This document shows positions 43,220-52,403 of a stretch of 64,000 nucleotides of DNA, piece after piece. Location of the stretch: the NCBI GenBank assembly GCA_016704465.1, contig JADJAD010000013.1, positions 253,720 through 317,719 of the forward strand, written 5' to 3'. The notes beneath the pieces are model-generated. The model did no database searches. It saw nothing but the letters and a program-made list of their open reading frames with translations, and had not been told where the DNA came from. Origin of the DNA: Gemmatimonadota bacterium (GTDB lineage: Bacteria; Gemmatimonadota; Gemmatimonadetes; Gemmatimonadales; Gemmatimonadaceae). Position 1 is the first letter of the stretch; the number at the start of each line of letters is the position of its first letter. The translations under genes were made by a program, and so were the position numbers.

Positions 43220-45238
43220 TTACGGCACCACCGCCGGCTTCGGCTCGATCTTCACGATCCACAGCCCGTTGTACATGTCGTTCACGTAGGCGAGGCCGTC
43301 CTTCACCACGACCCCCCACGTCATGGCCGCGTTCTTCACGCGCCCATCCATGTCGGCCGTGTTCAGGTGACCGATCTCCCGCCCCTGTGCCCGCAGGTCG
43401 CCGCGCAGCTCGCCCGAGATGTCGAAGGTGCGGAAGCCGCCGTTGTACGCGCCCATGTACAGCGTATCGCCGGCGACCCAGATGTTGTGCACCCCGCCGA
43501 ACTCCGGCTCGTAGTACGCCACCGACTTCGGCTTCGCGATGTCCGAGACATCGATGACCTGCATGCGCCCGTACGCGCGTCCCGCCGAGGCATCCTTCGC
43601 CCCCTTGACCCCGCTCGCCGGAAAGACCTCGTCGGCAATGAAGACGTAGTTCTTGTGCCGCCACGCGGTGTGCGTCCCGCGAATGAAGCCCGGCCCGCCC
43701 GACGCCTCGACGTCGCGGTACAGGAAGTTCAGGTCGTACTTGTACTGGGAGACTACCTGCGGATTGCTCGGGCTCCCGCCGCGTGTCCCGTTGCCGATGT
43801 CGAGGATCACCAGCCCATCGTTCCAGTAGCTGGCGTAGAGCAGCCCGTCCTGGACGTCGATGTCATGCAGCGTGCGCCCGGCATCGCCGTGGTTGCGCGG
43901 CGTGCGCCACTGGGCGACTTCCTTGGGATGGTACGGATCGTTGATGTCGATGACGTGCAGTGCGCCGGTGCCGTCATTCGTCAGGTAGATGTGCGTCCCG
44001 AACTTCTCCTGCTGGAAGATGAAAGCGGAGTGCACGCCCGCCGTCACGCCATCGGTGAACTCGGCGATCACCTTCGGGTGGGCCGGGTCCTCGAGCGAGC
44101 AGATGACGATGCCGTTCTTGCGGTCGCTCGCCCCCTCGCGGGTGAAGACGAGGAACTTCCCGTCGGGGGTGGTCATCACGTCGTTCACACGCCGGGTGTT
44201 GGACACGATGGAATCGGTGATCACCGGCTTGGCGGGGTCGGAGATGTCGATCGTCACCATGACGTCGCCGCCGCCGCCCGACCCGAGGTAGGCGTACTTG
44301 CCGTTGGGGTGGAGCCAGACTTCTTCGGTGCTGAAGCGGGTGCGCGGAAGGCGCCCCACGACGGTGAGTGGGCGGCGCACCTCACGCGGCGCGACGCGCA
44401 CGACGGCCTGCGCCGAGCGCGACCCTTGCGTGGCGGTGACGACGTACTCGCCGGGGGTGTAGCCGGTGAACGCGCCATCCTGCTCGATCAACCCCTCGCC
44501 GGGGGAGAATGACCAGGAGGTGCTGAGTCCGTCGAGCGTATTGCCGCCGGCATCCTTCGCCACGATTCGAAAGCGCTGCACGTCGCCCTGCCGCGCCTCG
44601 ACGCGCGCTGGCGACAGCTGCAGCGATGCCACCTGTGCTGCGACGACCTCCACCGGCACACGGACCGACGCATTCCCCGACGTCCCGGTCAGCGTCGCCC
44701 GGCCCGCTGCGGCCCCGGACACCATGCCGTCGCCATCGACCCGGGCCACGTTAGGCGCGGACGAGGTCCAGGTGATGCGATCCGAGGCCCGCAGGTCGCC
44801 CGTCTGCGAGAACGCCTGCCCACCAAGGCGCAGCTGCTGCCCGCGCGAGAGTTTCACGCCCGCGTGCGTCGGGGTGATCGATACCGCCGGGCCGGCGACC
44901 ATGCGCACGTTGAACGTCTCGACCTTCGGGCGTGCCCCGGCAACGAGGGCAACGGCGACGACGGGCAGCGTTCCCGTCGCGCCCGACTCCACGAGGCCAA
45001 GCGTGTCGACCGTCCCCTCGAAGCGCCCGCCCTGGGCCTGGAAGCGAATGCGCACGCCGTCCATGACCTTGCCCGCGGCATCGAAGGCCTGCGCCGACAG
45101 GCGCAACGTATCGCCGGCCACCACGGTCGGATTGGCCGGCGAGATCACGATACGGGCGACCTCGGGCGTCTGGGCACCGAGGGAGGCCGAGGTGCTCGCG
45201 AGCGCGAGGGTGGCCGCGGTGAGGAGGGGTCGTCGCAT
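43220..45238 (-). CDS. Secreted Ig-like/LVIVD-repeat beta-propeller protein
   Basis: 672 residues. The signal peptide is about 1-22. Two to three bacterial Ig-like (Big_2) domains follow (about 25-290), recognisable by ISPANPTVVAGDTLRL, ITPTHAGVKLSRGQQLRLGG and ITWTSSAPNVARVDGDGMVSG. The C-terminal half is a beta-propeller of LVIVD-type repeats with DISDPAKPVITD, DINDPYHPKEVAQWR, LLYASYWNDGLVILDIGNG and VIDVSDIAKPKSVAYYEP. Such proteins are extracellular and of unknown function, sometimes calcium-binding. It is divergent from gltS. Confidence 0.82.
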   Translation of the reverse strand: MRRPLLTAATLALASTSASLGAQTPEVARIVISPANPTVVAGDTLRLSAQAFDAAGKVMDGVRIRFQAQGGRFEGTVDTLGLVESGATGTLPVVAVALVAGARPKVETFNVRMVAGPAVSITPTHAGVKLSRGQQLRLGGQAFSQTGDLRASDRITWTSSAPNVARVDGDGMVSGAAAGRATLTGTSGNASVRVPVEVVAAQVASLQLSPARVEARQGDVQRFRIVAKDAGGNTLDGLSTSWSFSPGEGLIEQDGAFTGYTPGEYVVTATQGSRSAQAVVRVAPREVRRPLTVVGRLPRTRFSTEEVWLHPNGKYAYLGSGGGGDVMVTIDISDPAKPVITDSIVSNTRRVNDVMTTPDGKFLVFTREGASDRKNGIVICSLEDPAHPKVIAEFTDGVTAGVHSAFIFQQEKFGTHIYLTNDGTGALHVIDINDPYHPKEVAQWRTPRNHGDAGRTLHDIDVQDGLLYASYWNDGLVILDIGNGTRGGSPSNPQVVSQYKYDLNFLYRDVEASGGPGFIRGTHTAWRHKNYVFIADEVFPASGVKGAKDASAGRAYGRMQVIDVSDIAKPKSVAYYEPEFGGVHNIWVAGDTLYMGAYNGGFRTFDISGELRGDLRAQGREIGHLNTADMDGRVKNAAMTWGVVVKDGLAYVNDMYNGLWIVKIEPKPAVVP

Positions 45239-45469
45239 GAGCGGAGATTGGTGGTCGTGAAGGCGCCGGTCGTACCGACCATCCGCGCCGCAGCAGGGGA
45301 GAGTACGCCTGAAAGCCGGAGAGGGCGAGGGGGGCGGAGCAGAATTCGCGGCCCGCGCGTGCGCGGCGACCGCCGCGAGTGGTGCCAGCCGCCGACCGAT
45401 GGCGGGATCCCCTCGCGCCGGACCGACCGTCTCGTAGATTGGCCGCCTTCCTCACCCGTATCCAGGTAC

Positions 45470-46705
45470 ATGACCGTCATCTCACTCGACGCCCTGCAAA
45501 CCGTCGCGCTGGCCGCCGTCGTCCTGTTCGCCGGCTACGCGATTCGCAAGCGTGTCTCGGTGCTCGATCGCTTCAACATTCCCGCGCCGGTCGTCGGCGG
45601 GTTTCTTTTTGCCGCCATCGCGCTGGCCCTGCGCATGGGCGGCGTGCTCGCCTTCGAATTCAACACCGCCATGCAGTCGCCCCTGATGGTGATGTTCTTC
45701 ACGAGCATCGGACTCGGCGCGTCGCTGGGATTGCTCAAGGTGGGCGGGCCGCAGGTCATGATCTTCTGGATCCTCGCCAGCGCACTGGCCGCGGTGCAGA
45801 ACGGCGTCGGGGTCGCGCTCGCCAAGCTGCTCGGGGTCAATCCGCTGCTCGGCCTGATCACCGGCTCGATCACCATGACCGGTGGACACGGCACGGGAGC
45901 GGCCTTCGGCAAGCTGCTGGAGGACCAGTACGCCTTTCCCGGGGCGGTGACGCTGGCGGTGGCCGCGGCCACGTTCGGGCTGGTGTTCGGCGGCTTGATC
46001 GGCGGGCCGGTGGGGACTGCCCTCATCGGGCGCGACCGGCTGACGCCGAGCAGCGGCGCGAGCGGGCCGACGGGGCTGGAGCAAGCCGCGCTCGAACATG
46101 CGGCGCTCGACGAGGAGATCGACACCGAGCCTGCCGGAGAGGCGGCCACCGCGTACACGCTGCTCCAGACGCTGACGATCATCCTCGTGGCGATGTGGGC
46201 CGGCGGGCTGCTCAGCACCTGGCTGGGGCAGTTCGTCACCCTGCCGGGATACATCGGTGCGATGCTGTGCGCGGCCGTCATCCGCAACGTGGCCGACGCC
46301 TCGAAGCGCCTGCGCATTGCGTCGCGCACGGTCGACGATCTCGGGACGATCGCGCTGTCGCTCTTCCTCTCCATGGCGCTGATGTCGCTCAAGCTCTGGG
46401 AGCTGCTCGACCTGGCACTGCCGATGTTCGTGATCCTGATGGTGCAGGTTGCGCTGATGGCCGCCTTCGCCTACTACGTCACCTATCGCGTCATGGGGCG
46501 CGACTACGACGCAGCCGTCATGGCGGGAGGACATTGCGGCTTCGGACTCGGCGCCACGCCGAACGCGGTGGCGAACATGACGGCGCTCACCGAGCGCTTC
46601 GGTGCCGCGCCACGCGCCTTCCTCGTGCTCCCGATGGTCGGGGCGTTCTTCATCGACTTCAGCAACGCCCTCATCATCACCGCCTACATCAACCTAGTGC
46701 GATGA
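45470..46705 (+). CDS. gltS: Sodium/glutamate symporter
   Basis: 411 residues with about ten hydrophobic segments in two inverted halves. GSITMTGGHGTGAAFG and the matching MAGGHCGFGLGATPNAVANM are the two re-entrant signatures of the GltS (ESS) family. The central loop (about 180-220) is acidic and cytoplasmic. It takes up glutamate with sodium. A TAGATT -10-like sequence lies 30 bp before the ATG. Its 3' end overlaps the restored 3' end of the convergent amidohydrolase gene. Confidence 0.94.
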   Translation: MTVISLDALQTVALAAVVLFAGYAIRKRVSVLDRFNIPAPVVGGFLFAAIALALRMGGVLAFEFNTAMQSPLMVMFFTSIGLGASLGLLKVGGPQVMIFWILASALAAVQNGVGVALAKLLGVNPLLGLITGSITMTGGHGTGAAFGKLLEDQYAFPGAVTLAVAAATFGLVFGGLIGGPVGTALIGRDRLTPSSGASGPTGLEQAALEHAALDEEIDTEPAGEAATAYTLLQTLTIILVAMWAGGLLSTWLGQFVTLPGYIGAMLCAAVIRNVADASKRLRIASRTVDDLGTIALSLFLSMALMSLKLWELLDLALPMFVILMVQVALMAAFAYYVTYRVMGRDYDAAVMAGGHCGFGLGATPNAVANMTALTERFGAAPRAFLVLPMVGAFFIDFSNALIITAYINLVR

Positions 46706-48464
46706 GTCCGTGGCACCGGTGCGGGAGAACGGGGCGGCCGCGTGCACCACGCGACCGCCCACCAGCGTCAGCAGCGCCTTGACGTCCTTGATAGCGCGCC
46801 GGCGCGATGGCGAAGAGGTCCTGGTCCAGCACGACCAGGTCGGCGAGCATGCCGGGCTTGAGCTGCCCCTTGATCGCCTCCTCGCCGGCAGCCCAGGCGT
46901 TGTTCACGGTGTAGGCGCGCAGCGACGTCTCGAGATCGAGCCGCTCCTGTGGAAACCACCCCGCCGCCGGCTGTCCATCGATTGTCTGTCTGGTGACAGC
47001 GGCGTACAGGATCTTCATGGGGTCGGCGGTATACCACGACGCGTTGGTCCCCGGCCAGTCGGAGCCGAAGGTGAGCATGACGCCGGCGTCGTGCAGTGTG
47101 CGGAACGCGTAGGCCCAGCGCGAGCGCTCGCCGATGCGCTCCTCCATCCAGCGCATGTCGTCGATGGCATGGTAGGGCTGCACCTCGGCGATGATGCCCA
47201 GCCGAGCGTAGCGCTTCGCCACCTCGGCGTTGCGCAGGACCTGCGAGTGGATGATGCGGTAGCGACGCTCGCGCGGCGGGTTCTCCCGCATCACCTGCTC
47301 ATACAGCGTGAGCAAGGTGTCGATCGCCTGGTCGCCGATGGCGTGCACCTGCGGCCAGAGACCGGCACGATCGGCCCCGCGAAGGTTGCCGAGCATGTTG
47401 CCCGCCGGTTCCATTCCCGATCCCGGTCCGCTGGTGGCGGCGGTGTTGGTCGAGTCCCGCCACTCGCCGCGCTTGCCGGAGTGCAGTTGCGGCTCGTAGA
47501 ACCGGGCGGTCGAGTTCCCCTGGATGCCGTCGACGAAGCCCTTGAGTCCACCGATCCGCAGCCATTCGTCGCCGAAGCCGTGCGGGATGCCGACCGCCGT
47601 GAGTTCATCCCACTTGTCGAGCGTCGGTCGCGCATAGATCCGAACCGTCAGCTCGCCGCGCGCCTTGAGCGCGTGGTAGACGGGGAGCTGTTCGGGCGGG
47701 GTGATGTCGTGGATCCCGGTGACGCCCATCTCGTTCAAGTGCGCGATGGCCACGCGCGCCTCGCGCAGGCGCTGCTCGAAACTCTTGGGGGGGATCGCGA
47801 CGCGCACACGACGCAGTGCCTCGCCGTTCACCCTCCCCGTGGCGGCCCCGTTCACGCACTCCAGCCCCTCGATCGCCTCAGCGCAGGTCAGCCGCGCCGC
47901 GGCCAGCGCCGCCGAGTTGGCCAGGAACGCCGAACGATCCCAGCGCTGCAGCAGGAGCGGAGTGTCGCGCGTGACCGAGTCCACGATGTCACGGGTGGGG
48001 GAGAACCGCGCGCGGCTGGGCGCGGCACCGGCCGGACCGGCGCTCCCCGCATTCCAATCCTCGTACGCGCCCCAGTCGCCGCCGGTGATCCAGGCGTCTT
48101 GCGGCAGGCGCTCGCGGGCCGCCTTGACCCTGGCCGCGAAAGCGACTGGCTCCGCCACGTCGAGCAGGTTCACCCCGAGCAGGAGCGCCCCGGCCTGGTT
48201 GAAGTGCGTGTGGTTGTCGATGAAGCCCGGGGTGGCGAAGCGTCCCCCGAGGTCGATCACGCGCGTGTTGGCGCCCCGATGTCGTGCGACGTCGGCGTTG
48301 GACCCCACCGTGAGGAGCCGCCCATCGCGAATCGCGACGGCCTGTGCCCAGGGCGTGCCGCGGTCGCCGGTCCAGATCCGGCCGCCGGTCACGAGCAGGT
48401 CCGCCTCTTGGCTGGCGAGCAGTCCAGGGGCGACGAGAAGGAGAACAGCGACCAGGAAGCGCAT
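46689..48464 (-). CDS. Secreted amidohydrolase (YtcJ-like), apparent C-terminal frameshift
   Basis: About 591 residues. The signal peptide (about 1-18) is followed by the amidohydrolase_3 fold: GFIDNHTHF (metal His pair), QVHAIGDQAI and FGSDWPGTN. The family usually ends with an IKDVKVLxTxVGGRxV strand. Here that sequence (IKDVKALLTLVGGRVVHA) appears in the next frame after one extra base near 46793, with a stop at 46694-46696. In the present frame the last ~35 residues are Arg/Gly-rich nonsense. I therefore think the true end is 46694 after correction. It hydrolyses an amide or related bond in the periplasm; substrate unknown. Confidence 0.85.
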   Translation of the reverse strand: MRFLVAVLLLVAPGLLASQEADLLVTGGRIWTGDRGTPWAQAVAIRDGRLLTVGSNADVARHRGANTRVIDLGGRFATPGFIDNHTHFNQAGALLLGVNLLDVAEPVAFAARVKAARERLPQDAWITGGDWGAYEDWNAGSAGPAGAAPSRARFSPTRDIVDSVTRDTPLLLQRWDRSAFLANSAALAAARLTCAEAIEGLECVNGAATGRVNGEALRRVRVAIPPKSFEQRLREARVAIAHLNEMGVTGIHDITPPEQLPVYHALKARGELTVRIYARPTLDKWDELTAVGIPHGFGDEWLRIGGLKGFVDGIQGNSTARFYEPQLHSGKRGEWRDSTNTAATSGPGSGMEPAGNMLGNLRGADRAGLWPQVHAIGDQAIDTLLTLYEQVMRENPPRERRYRIIHSQVLRNAEVAKRYARLGIIAEVQPYHAIDDMRWMEERIGERSRWAYAFRTLHDAGVMLTFGSDWPGTNASWYTADPMKILYAAVTRQTIDGQPAAGWFPQERLDLETSLRAYTVNNAWAAGEEAIKGQLKPGMLADLVVLDQDLFAIAPARYQGRQGAADAGGRSRGARGRPVLPHRCHGLIALG

Positions 48465-48642
48465 GGCGGATCGGGGTGAATGGTGCGGTATTGTGTCCAT
48501 TCCCTCAGAAATGCGACAGGGCGCCCTGTTGCTTCGCGCGACATGCGCGTCCGCGCCGCATTGCTCGCGGCGTCGCCCGGACCCTTTGGGGGTTCCAGAC
48601 GTAGACAAGGCACCGCTATTCCACCCGCTCGAATCCCAGCTG

Positions 48643-50403
48643 ATGCGTCGTTTCGCCCCGTTTGCCGTTCTCGCCACGTTCGTCCTCCCTGCCGCGGCGA
48701 CCTCGCAGGTCTTGCAGGTACGCCCGGTCACCCCCGAAGCGGCCGCCCCGCTCGTGGGGGTTCTGCGCGACAAGCAGGCCCGGTTCGAGGCGATCCGGCG
48801 CACCAACCTGCCACGACTCAACCTGCGTGGAGGTGGTGCGGGGCGGTGCGACGAACAAGTGGGTCGGTTCTGCTACTGGTATGACGAACGCGACCCCGGC
48901 GCTCCCGAGGAGCCGTCCACGATAGCCGAGGCGCGCAATACGCTCGTGTCGATGCTCGACTCGGCGTATGCCGAGTTCCCGGATGATCGTTGGACCTCGG
49001 GCCAGCTCGTGCGCTACATGACCGAAAGTGGGCGCACCAGCGATGCGGTGCGCGCCGCCGACCGATGTCAGGTTGGGGGATGGTGGTGCCCGGCGCTGCA
49101 GGGATTCGCCTTGCACGAGGCAGGGCGTTTCGCCAGTGCCGACAGCGCGTGGGACCGCGCGCTGGCGCTCATGAACGAGGCGCAGCGCTGCGAGTGGCGC
49201 GACCTCAAGCTCGTGCTCGACTTCCAGCTGTTGCGCGACTATCGCGAGTCCGACTGCGCCCGTCGCGAGACACTCGAGCGGCGCGTCTGGTGGCTGGCAC
49301 AGCCGATGCTCTCGCTGCAAGGCAACGACGCGCGCTCGGAATTCCTCTCCCGCCGCCTGTATACCGTCTTTGTTGAGGACGCGCCGTCGGTGTATGCGAT
49401 GGGCTTCGACGACGACGAACGTGAGCTCCTTCTGCGATACGGCTGGCCGCGGGCCTGGTCGCAGCACGAGGTGTACGTCCAGGGGCGCGGCTCGCAGCGC
49501 GTCATCACGGGTCACGAACCGTCCCCTGCCCCGCCGATGCTCCCGGTGGCGGCGACCGTGCGCAACCCGGCGCTGAGCGACTCGTTAGGATGGCGCGGCA
49601 AGGGGCTGCCCGGGGTGCGCGCCCGCTACGCCCCCGAGGTGGCGCGGCGCCTGCTTCCGCTCATGCACCAGTCGGCCATCTTTCGGCGCGGCGACTCGGC
49701 AATGGTCGTCATGGCCTACGACGCCCGCGGCGACAAGGCGCTCGCCGCCGCCGCCGAATCGGGGGAGCTGACGGCGGCACTGGTCCTGACGAAGGGCGAG
49801 GAGGCGGACGCCACCATCGTGCGGCTCCCGACCCCGGGCGTGCAGGGAACGATCACGGCGCGCACGTCGTGGGGCCCGATGCTCATGAGCGCCGAGGTGG
49901 CGACACGCAAGGCGAAGACCCTGGCACGGGCGCGCTACGGCATGCGCGCCAGCGACAGCCCGGGGTCGCGGGTGAGCATCTCCGACCTGCTCCTGTTCGA
50001 GCCCTACGACGGAATGCCGCGCACACTCGAGGACGTGCTCCCGCACGCCAGTGCGTCGCAGGTCATGCGGGAGGGGAGCAAGGTCGGGATCTACTGGGAG
50101 ACGTACAACACGAATCCTGGCGGTGAGGGCATCCAGGTCGCCATCACGGTCGCCCCCGAGGAACAGGAGAGCGGCGGCTGGCTGCAGCGGGGACTCACCG
50201 CCCTCAAGCTGGTCCGTGAGGCGCAACCCGTGTCCGTCGGCCTGAGCGATGTCTCGACGCGCGGGCTGGGGTACACGCCGCGCGCGGTCGTCGTCGACCT
50301 CGCCACGCTCAAGCCGGGGCGGTACCTCATGCAGTTGGAGATCACCGCCGAAGGGACCATTCCGGTGCGAGGGGAGCGCGTGCTGATGGTGCGGGGGCGA
50401 TAG
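48643..50403 (+). CDS. Large secreted protein of unknown function with TPR-like region
   Basis: 586 residues. The signal peptide is about 1-20. A Cys-rich N-domain (GRCDEQVGRFCYWYDERDPG) precedes helical TPR-like repeats (about 100-220: MLDSAYAEFPDDRWTSGQLVRYM, AADRCQVGGWWCPALQGFALHEAGRFASADSAWDRAL). The second half is beta-rich with VGIYWETYNT and PVRGERVLMVRGR, resembling GWxTD-type secreted proteins common in Gemmatimonadota and Acidobacteria. The family is only a suggestion. It is divergent from the amidohydrolase across 178 bp and followed after 29 bp by the PLP enzyme gene. Confidence 0.72.
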   Translation: MRRFAPFAVLATFVLPAAATSQVLQVRPVTPEAAAPLVGVLRDKQARFEAIRRTNLPRLNLRGGGAGRCDEQVGRFCYWYDERDPGAPEEPSTIAEARNTLVSMLDSAYAEFPDDRWTSGQLVRYMTESGRTSDAVRAADRCQVGGWWCPALQGFALHEAGRFASADSAWDRALALMNEAQRCEWRDLKLVLDFQLLRDYRESDCARRETLERRVWWLAQPMLSLQGNDARSEFLSRRLYTVFVEDAPSVYAMGFDDDERELLLRYGWPRAWSQHEVYVQGRGSQRVITGHEPSPAPPMLPVAATVRNPALSDSLGWRGKGLPGVRARYAPEVARRLLPLMHQSAIFRRGDSAMVVMAYDARGDKALAAAAESGELTAALVLTKGEEADATIVRLPTPGVQGTITARTSWGPMLMSAEVATRKAKTLARARYGMRASDSPGSRVSISDLLLFEPYDGMPRTLEDVLPHASASQVMREGSKVGIYWETYNTNPGGEGIQVAITVAPEEQESGGWLQRGLTALKLVREAQPVSVGLSDVSTRGLGYTPRAVVVDLATLKPGRYLMQLEITAEGTIPVRGERVLMVRGR

Positions 50404-50432
50404 CTTTCGCGCTCCCCTGCCAGCCGACGGTC

Positions 50433-51428
50433 ATGAGCACTCCCGATTCGCCGCACGACCTTCCCACCTTTGCCGACATCGAGGACGCCGCCCGCCACAT
50501 CGCGGCCGCGTGCATCGTAACCCCGCTGCTCGAGTCGGCGGTGATCAACGCGCGTGTGGGTGGTCGCGTGCTGGTGAAGGCCGAGGGGCTGCAACGCACC
50601 GGCTCGTTCAAGATGCGCGGCGCCTACAACCGGATGCGACTCCTGAGCGCGGACGAGCTGGCGCGCGGGGTAGTGGCCTACTCGTCGGGCAACCACGGGC
50701 AGGCCGTGGCCGCGACAGCGCGCCTACTGGGCACCACGGCCACCGTCGTGATGCCCGCCGACGCGCCGCGCACCAAGGCCGACAAGACACGCGCGTTAGG
50801 CGCGGAGGTGGTCTTCTACGATCGCCAGCGCGACGACCGCGTGGCCATCGGCCGTCGGCTGGCCGAGGAGCGCGGGTTGACGATGGTCCCCCCGTTCGAG
50901 AATCGCTTCGTCATGGCCGGCGCGGGGACGGTCGCGCTCGAGACCGTGCGCCAGGCCGAGGCGATGGGGGCATCGATCGACGTCCTGATCGCCTGCTGTT
51001 CCGGCGGCGGGCTGGCAGCGGGATGCGGATTGGTCATGCGCGCCCTCGTCCCGCACGGCGAGATGTTCGCGGCCGAACCCGTCGGCTTCGACGACACGGC
51101 GCGCTCGCTCGCCGCCGGGCATCGCGTGAGCAATGCACCAGGGGCCATCTCGATCTGCGACAGCGTACTCGCCCCCACGCCGGGTGAGCTGACCTTCGAG
51201 ATCAATCGCGAGCACCTGACGGGCGCGCTGTCGGTGACCGACGACGAGGTGATCGAGGCCATGCGCACGGCCTTTCGTGACCTCGGGCTGGTCGCCGAGC
51301 CGGGGGGGTCCGTGGCGCTGGCCGCCGTGCTGGCCGGTCGCCTTCCACTGGAGGGGCGCACCGTCGCTGTCACCCTGAGCGGGAGCAACATCGACCTGGC
51401 ATCGGCGCTGCGCTGGATGGGGGCGTAG
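50433..51428 (+). CDS. PLP-dependent threonine/serine dehydratase-like enzyme
   Basis: 331 residues of the tryptophan-synthase-beta fold. TGSFKMRGA contains the PLP Lys, SSGNHGQAVA the substrate loop, and CCSGGGLAAG the phosphate-binding Gly-rich loop (a variant of SGGGGL). There is no ACT or regulatory domain, so it matches the catabolic or serine racemase-like group rather than biosynthetic IlvA. It deaminates threonine or serine to a 2-oxo acid. It follows the large secreted protein after 29 bp. Confidence 0.9.
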   Translation: MSTPDSPHDLPTFADIEDAARHIAAACIVTPLLESAVINARVGGRVLVKAEGLQRTGSFKMRGAYNRMRLLSADELARGVVAYSSGNHGQAVAATARLLGTTATVVMPADAPRTKADKTRALGAEVVFYDRQRDDRVAIGRRLAEERGLTMVPPFENRFVMAGAGTVALETVRQAEAMGASIDVLIACCSGGGLAAGCGLVMRALVPHGEMFAAEPVGFDDTARSLAAGHRVSNAPGAISICDSVLAPTPGELTFEINREHLTGALSVTDDEVIEAMRTAFRDLGLVAEPGGSVALAAVLAGRLPLEGRTVAVTLSGSNIDLASALRWMGA

Positions 51429-51541
51429 CGCGGGCCGGGCGACAGCAGGACGGGTGGGGCGCGCACGCCGTCGCCGCAGGCGCGCACGCCCGAGCCGCGG
51501 GCGCTCACCGAGTGCCTAACGCCACCCCCCAGCGACGGCCG

Positions 51542-52393
51542 TTAGCAGCGCGCCACGACGACGCTGATGTTGTCGCTCCCGCCGCCGGCGAGCGCCGCGG
51601 CCACGAGCGACTCGCACGCCTGCTGCGCGCTGGTGGCATCGCGCAACAATCGGGTCACGTCGTCATTCGGCACGTGCTTGGTCAGCCCATCGCTGCACAG
51701 CAGGAGCAGGTCGCCCGGTTCGAGGTCGATGAGACCGACCGACGGATGGACTTCGGAACTGCCAACCGCGCTGGAGAGCGTTCGCCCCATCGGCGAGGCC
51801 GCCACCTGCGCCTCGGTCATGGCCCCCGACTCGAGCAGGTACTGGCCGTACGTCTGGTCGCGGGTGAGCTGGAAGAGCCGCCCGCGCCGCAGGTAATAGG
51901 CCCGGGTGTCGCCCACATGCACCAGATACGCCCGCGGCGGGACGAGCATGACCAGGGTGAGCGTGGTGGCCGGCGACCACTCCGCGTCACCGTTCGCGCG
52001 CCGCAGGGCGAGGTGCGCCTCTCGGACCGCGGCCTCCATCTGTTCGATGAAGTGCTGCTCTTCGTCAACATCGTACCGCTGGAAGCAGCCGGTGGCCCGC
52101 ACGATGTACTCGAGCGACATCCCGACCGCGCTGCGGCTGGCCGCCGCCCCCCCGGCGCGCCCGCCGACACCGTCGGCGACGACCATGAGATAGGCGTCAC
52201 CACCCGGCAGTCGCGGATCGAGTTCCGCGCGCTCGAGGTTGGTCGACGTCACTTCCACGAGCTTGCGCATGCGCGCCACCAGGAAGTGATCCTGGTTCTC
52301 GGTGGGAATCAGCCCGGTATGCGAGAGCCCCGCCACGTCGACCGGGCCAAGGGTCTCTGCATCCTGCGGGCGCGCATTGTCCGCTGCCGTCAT
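51542..52393 (-). CDS. PP2C-type serine/threonine protein phosphatase
   Basis: 283 residues with the PPM fold. Metal-binding motifs are GLIPTENQD, VADGVGGRAGG, SDGLTKHV and GGGSDNISVVV at the very C-terminus. It is soluble, with a family-typical length and no extra domain. It dephosphorylates Ser/Thr in the cytoplasm, usually opposing a Hanks-type kinase, but no such kinase is in the window. It is followed upstream (10 bp) by the exported oxidase gene on the same strand. The start at 52393 is chosen because the upstream in-frame residues are Arg-rich nonsense. Confidence 0.93.
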   Translation of the reverse strand: MTAADNARPQDAETLGPVDVAGLSHTGLIPTENQDHFLVARMRKLVEVTSTNLERAELDPRLPGGDAYLMVVADGVGGRAGGAAASRSAVGMSLEYIVRATGCFQRYDVDEEQHFIEQMEAAVREAHLALRRANGDAEWSPATTLTLVMLVPPRAYLVHVGDTRAYYLRRGRLFQLTRDQTYGQYLLESGAMTEAQVAASPMGRTLSSAVGSSEVHPSVGLIDLEPGDLLLLCSDGLTKHVPNDDVTRLLRDATSAQQACESLVAAALAGGGSDNISVVVARC

Positions 52394-52403
52394 GGGTCTG
52401 CTC

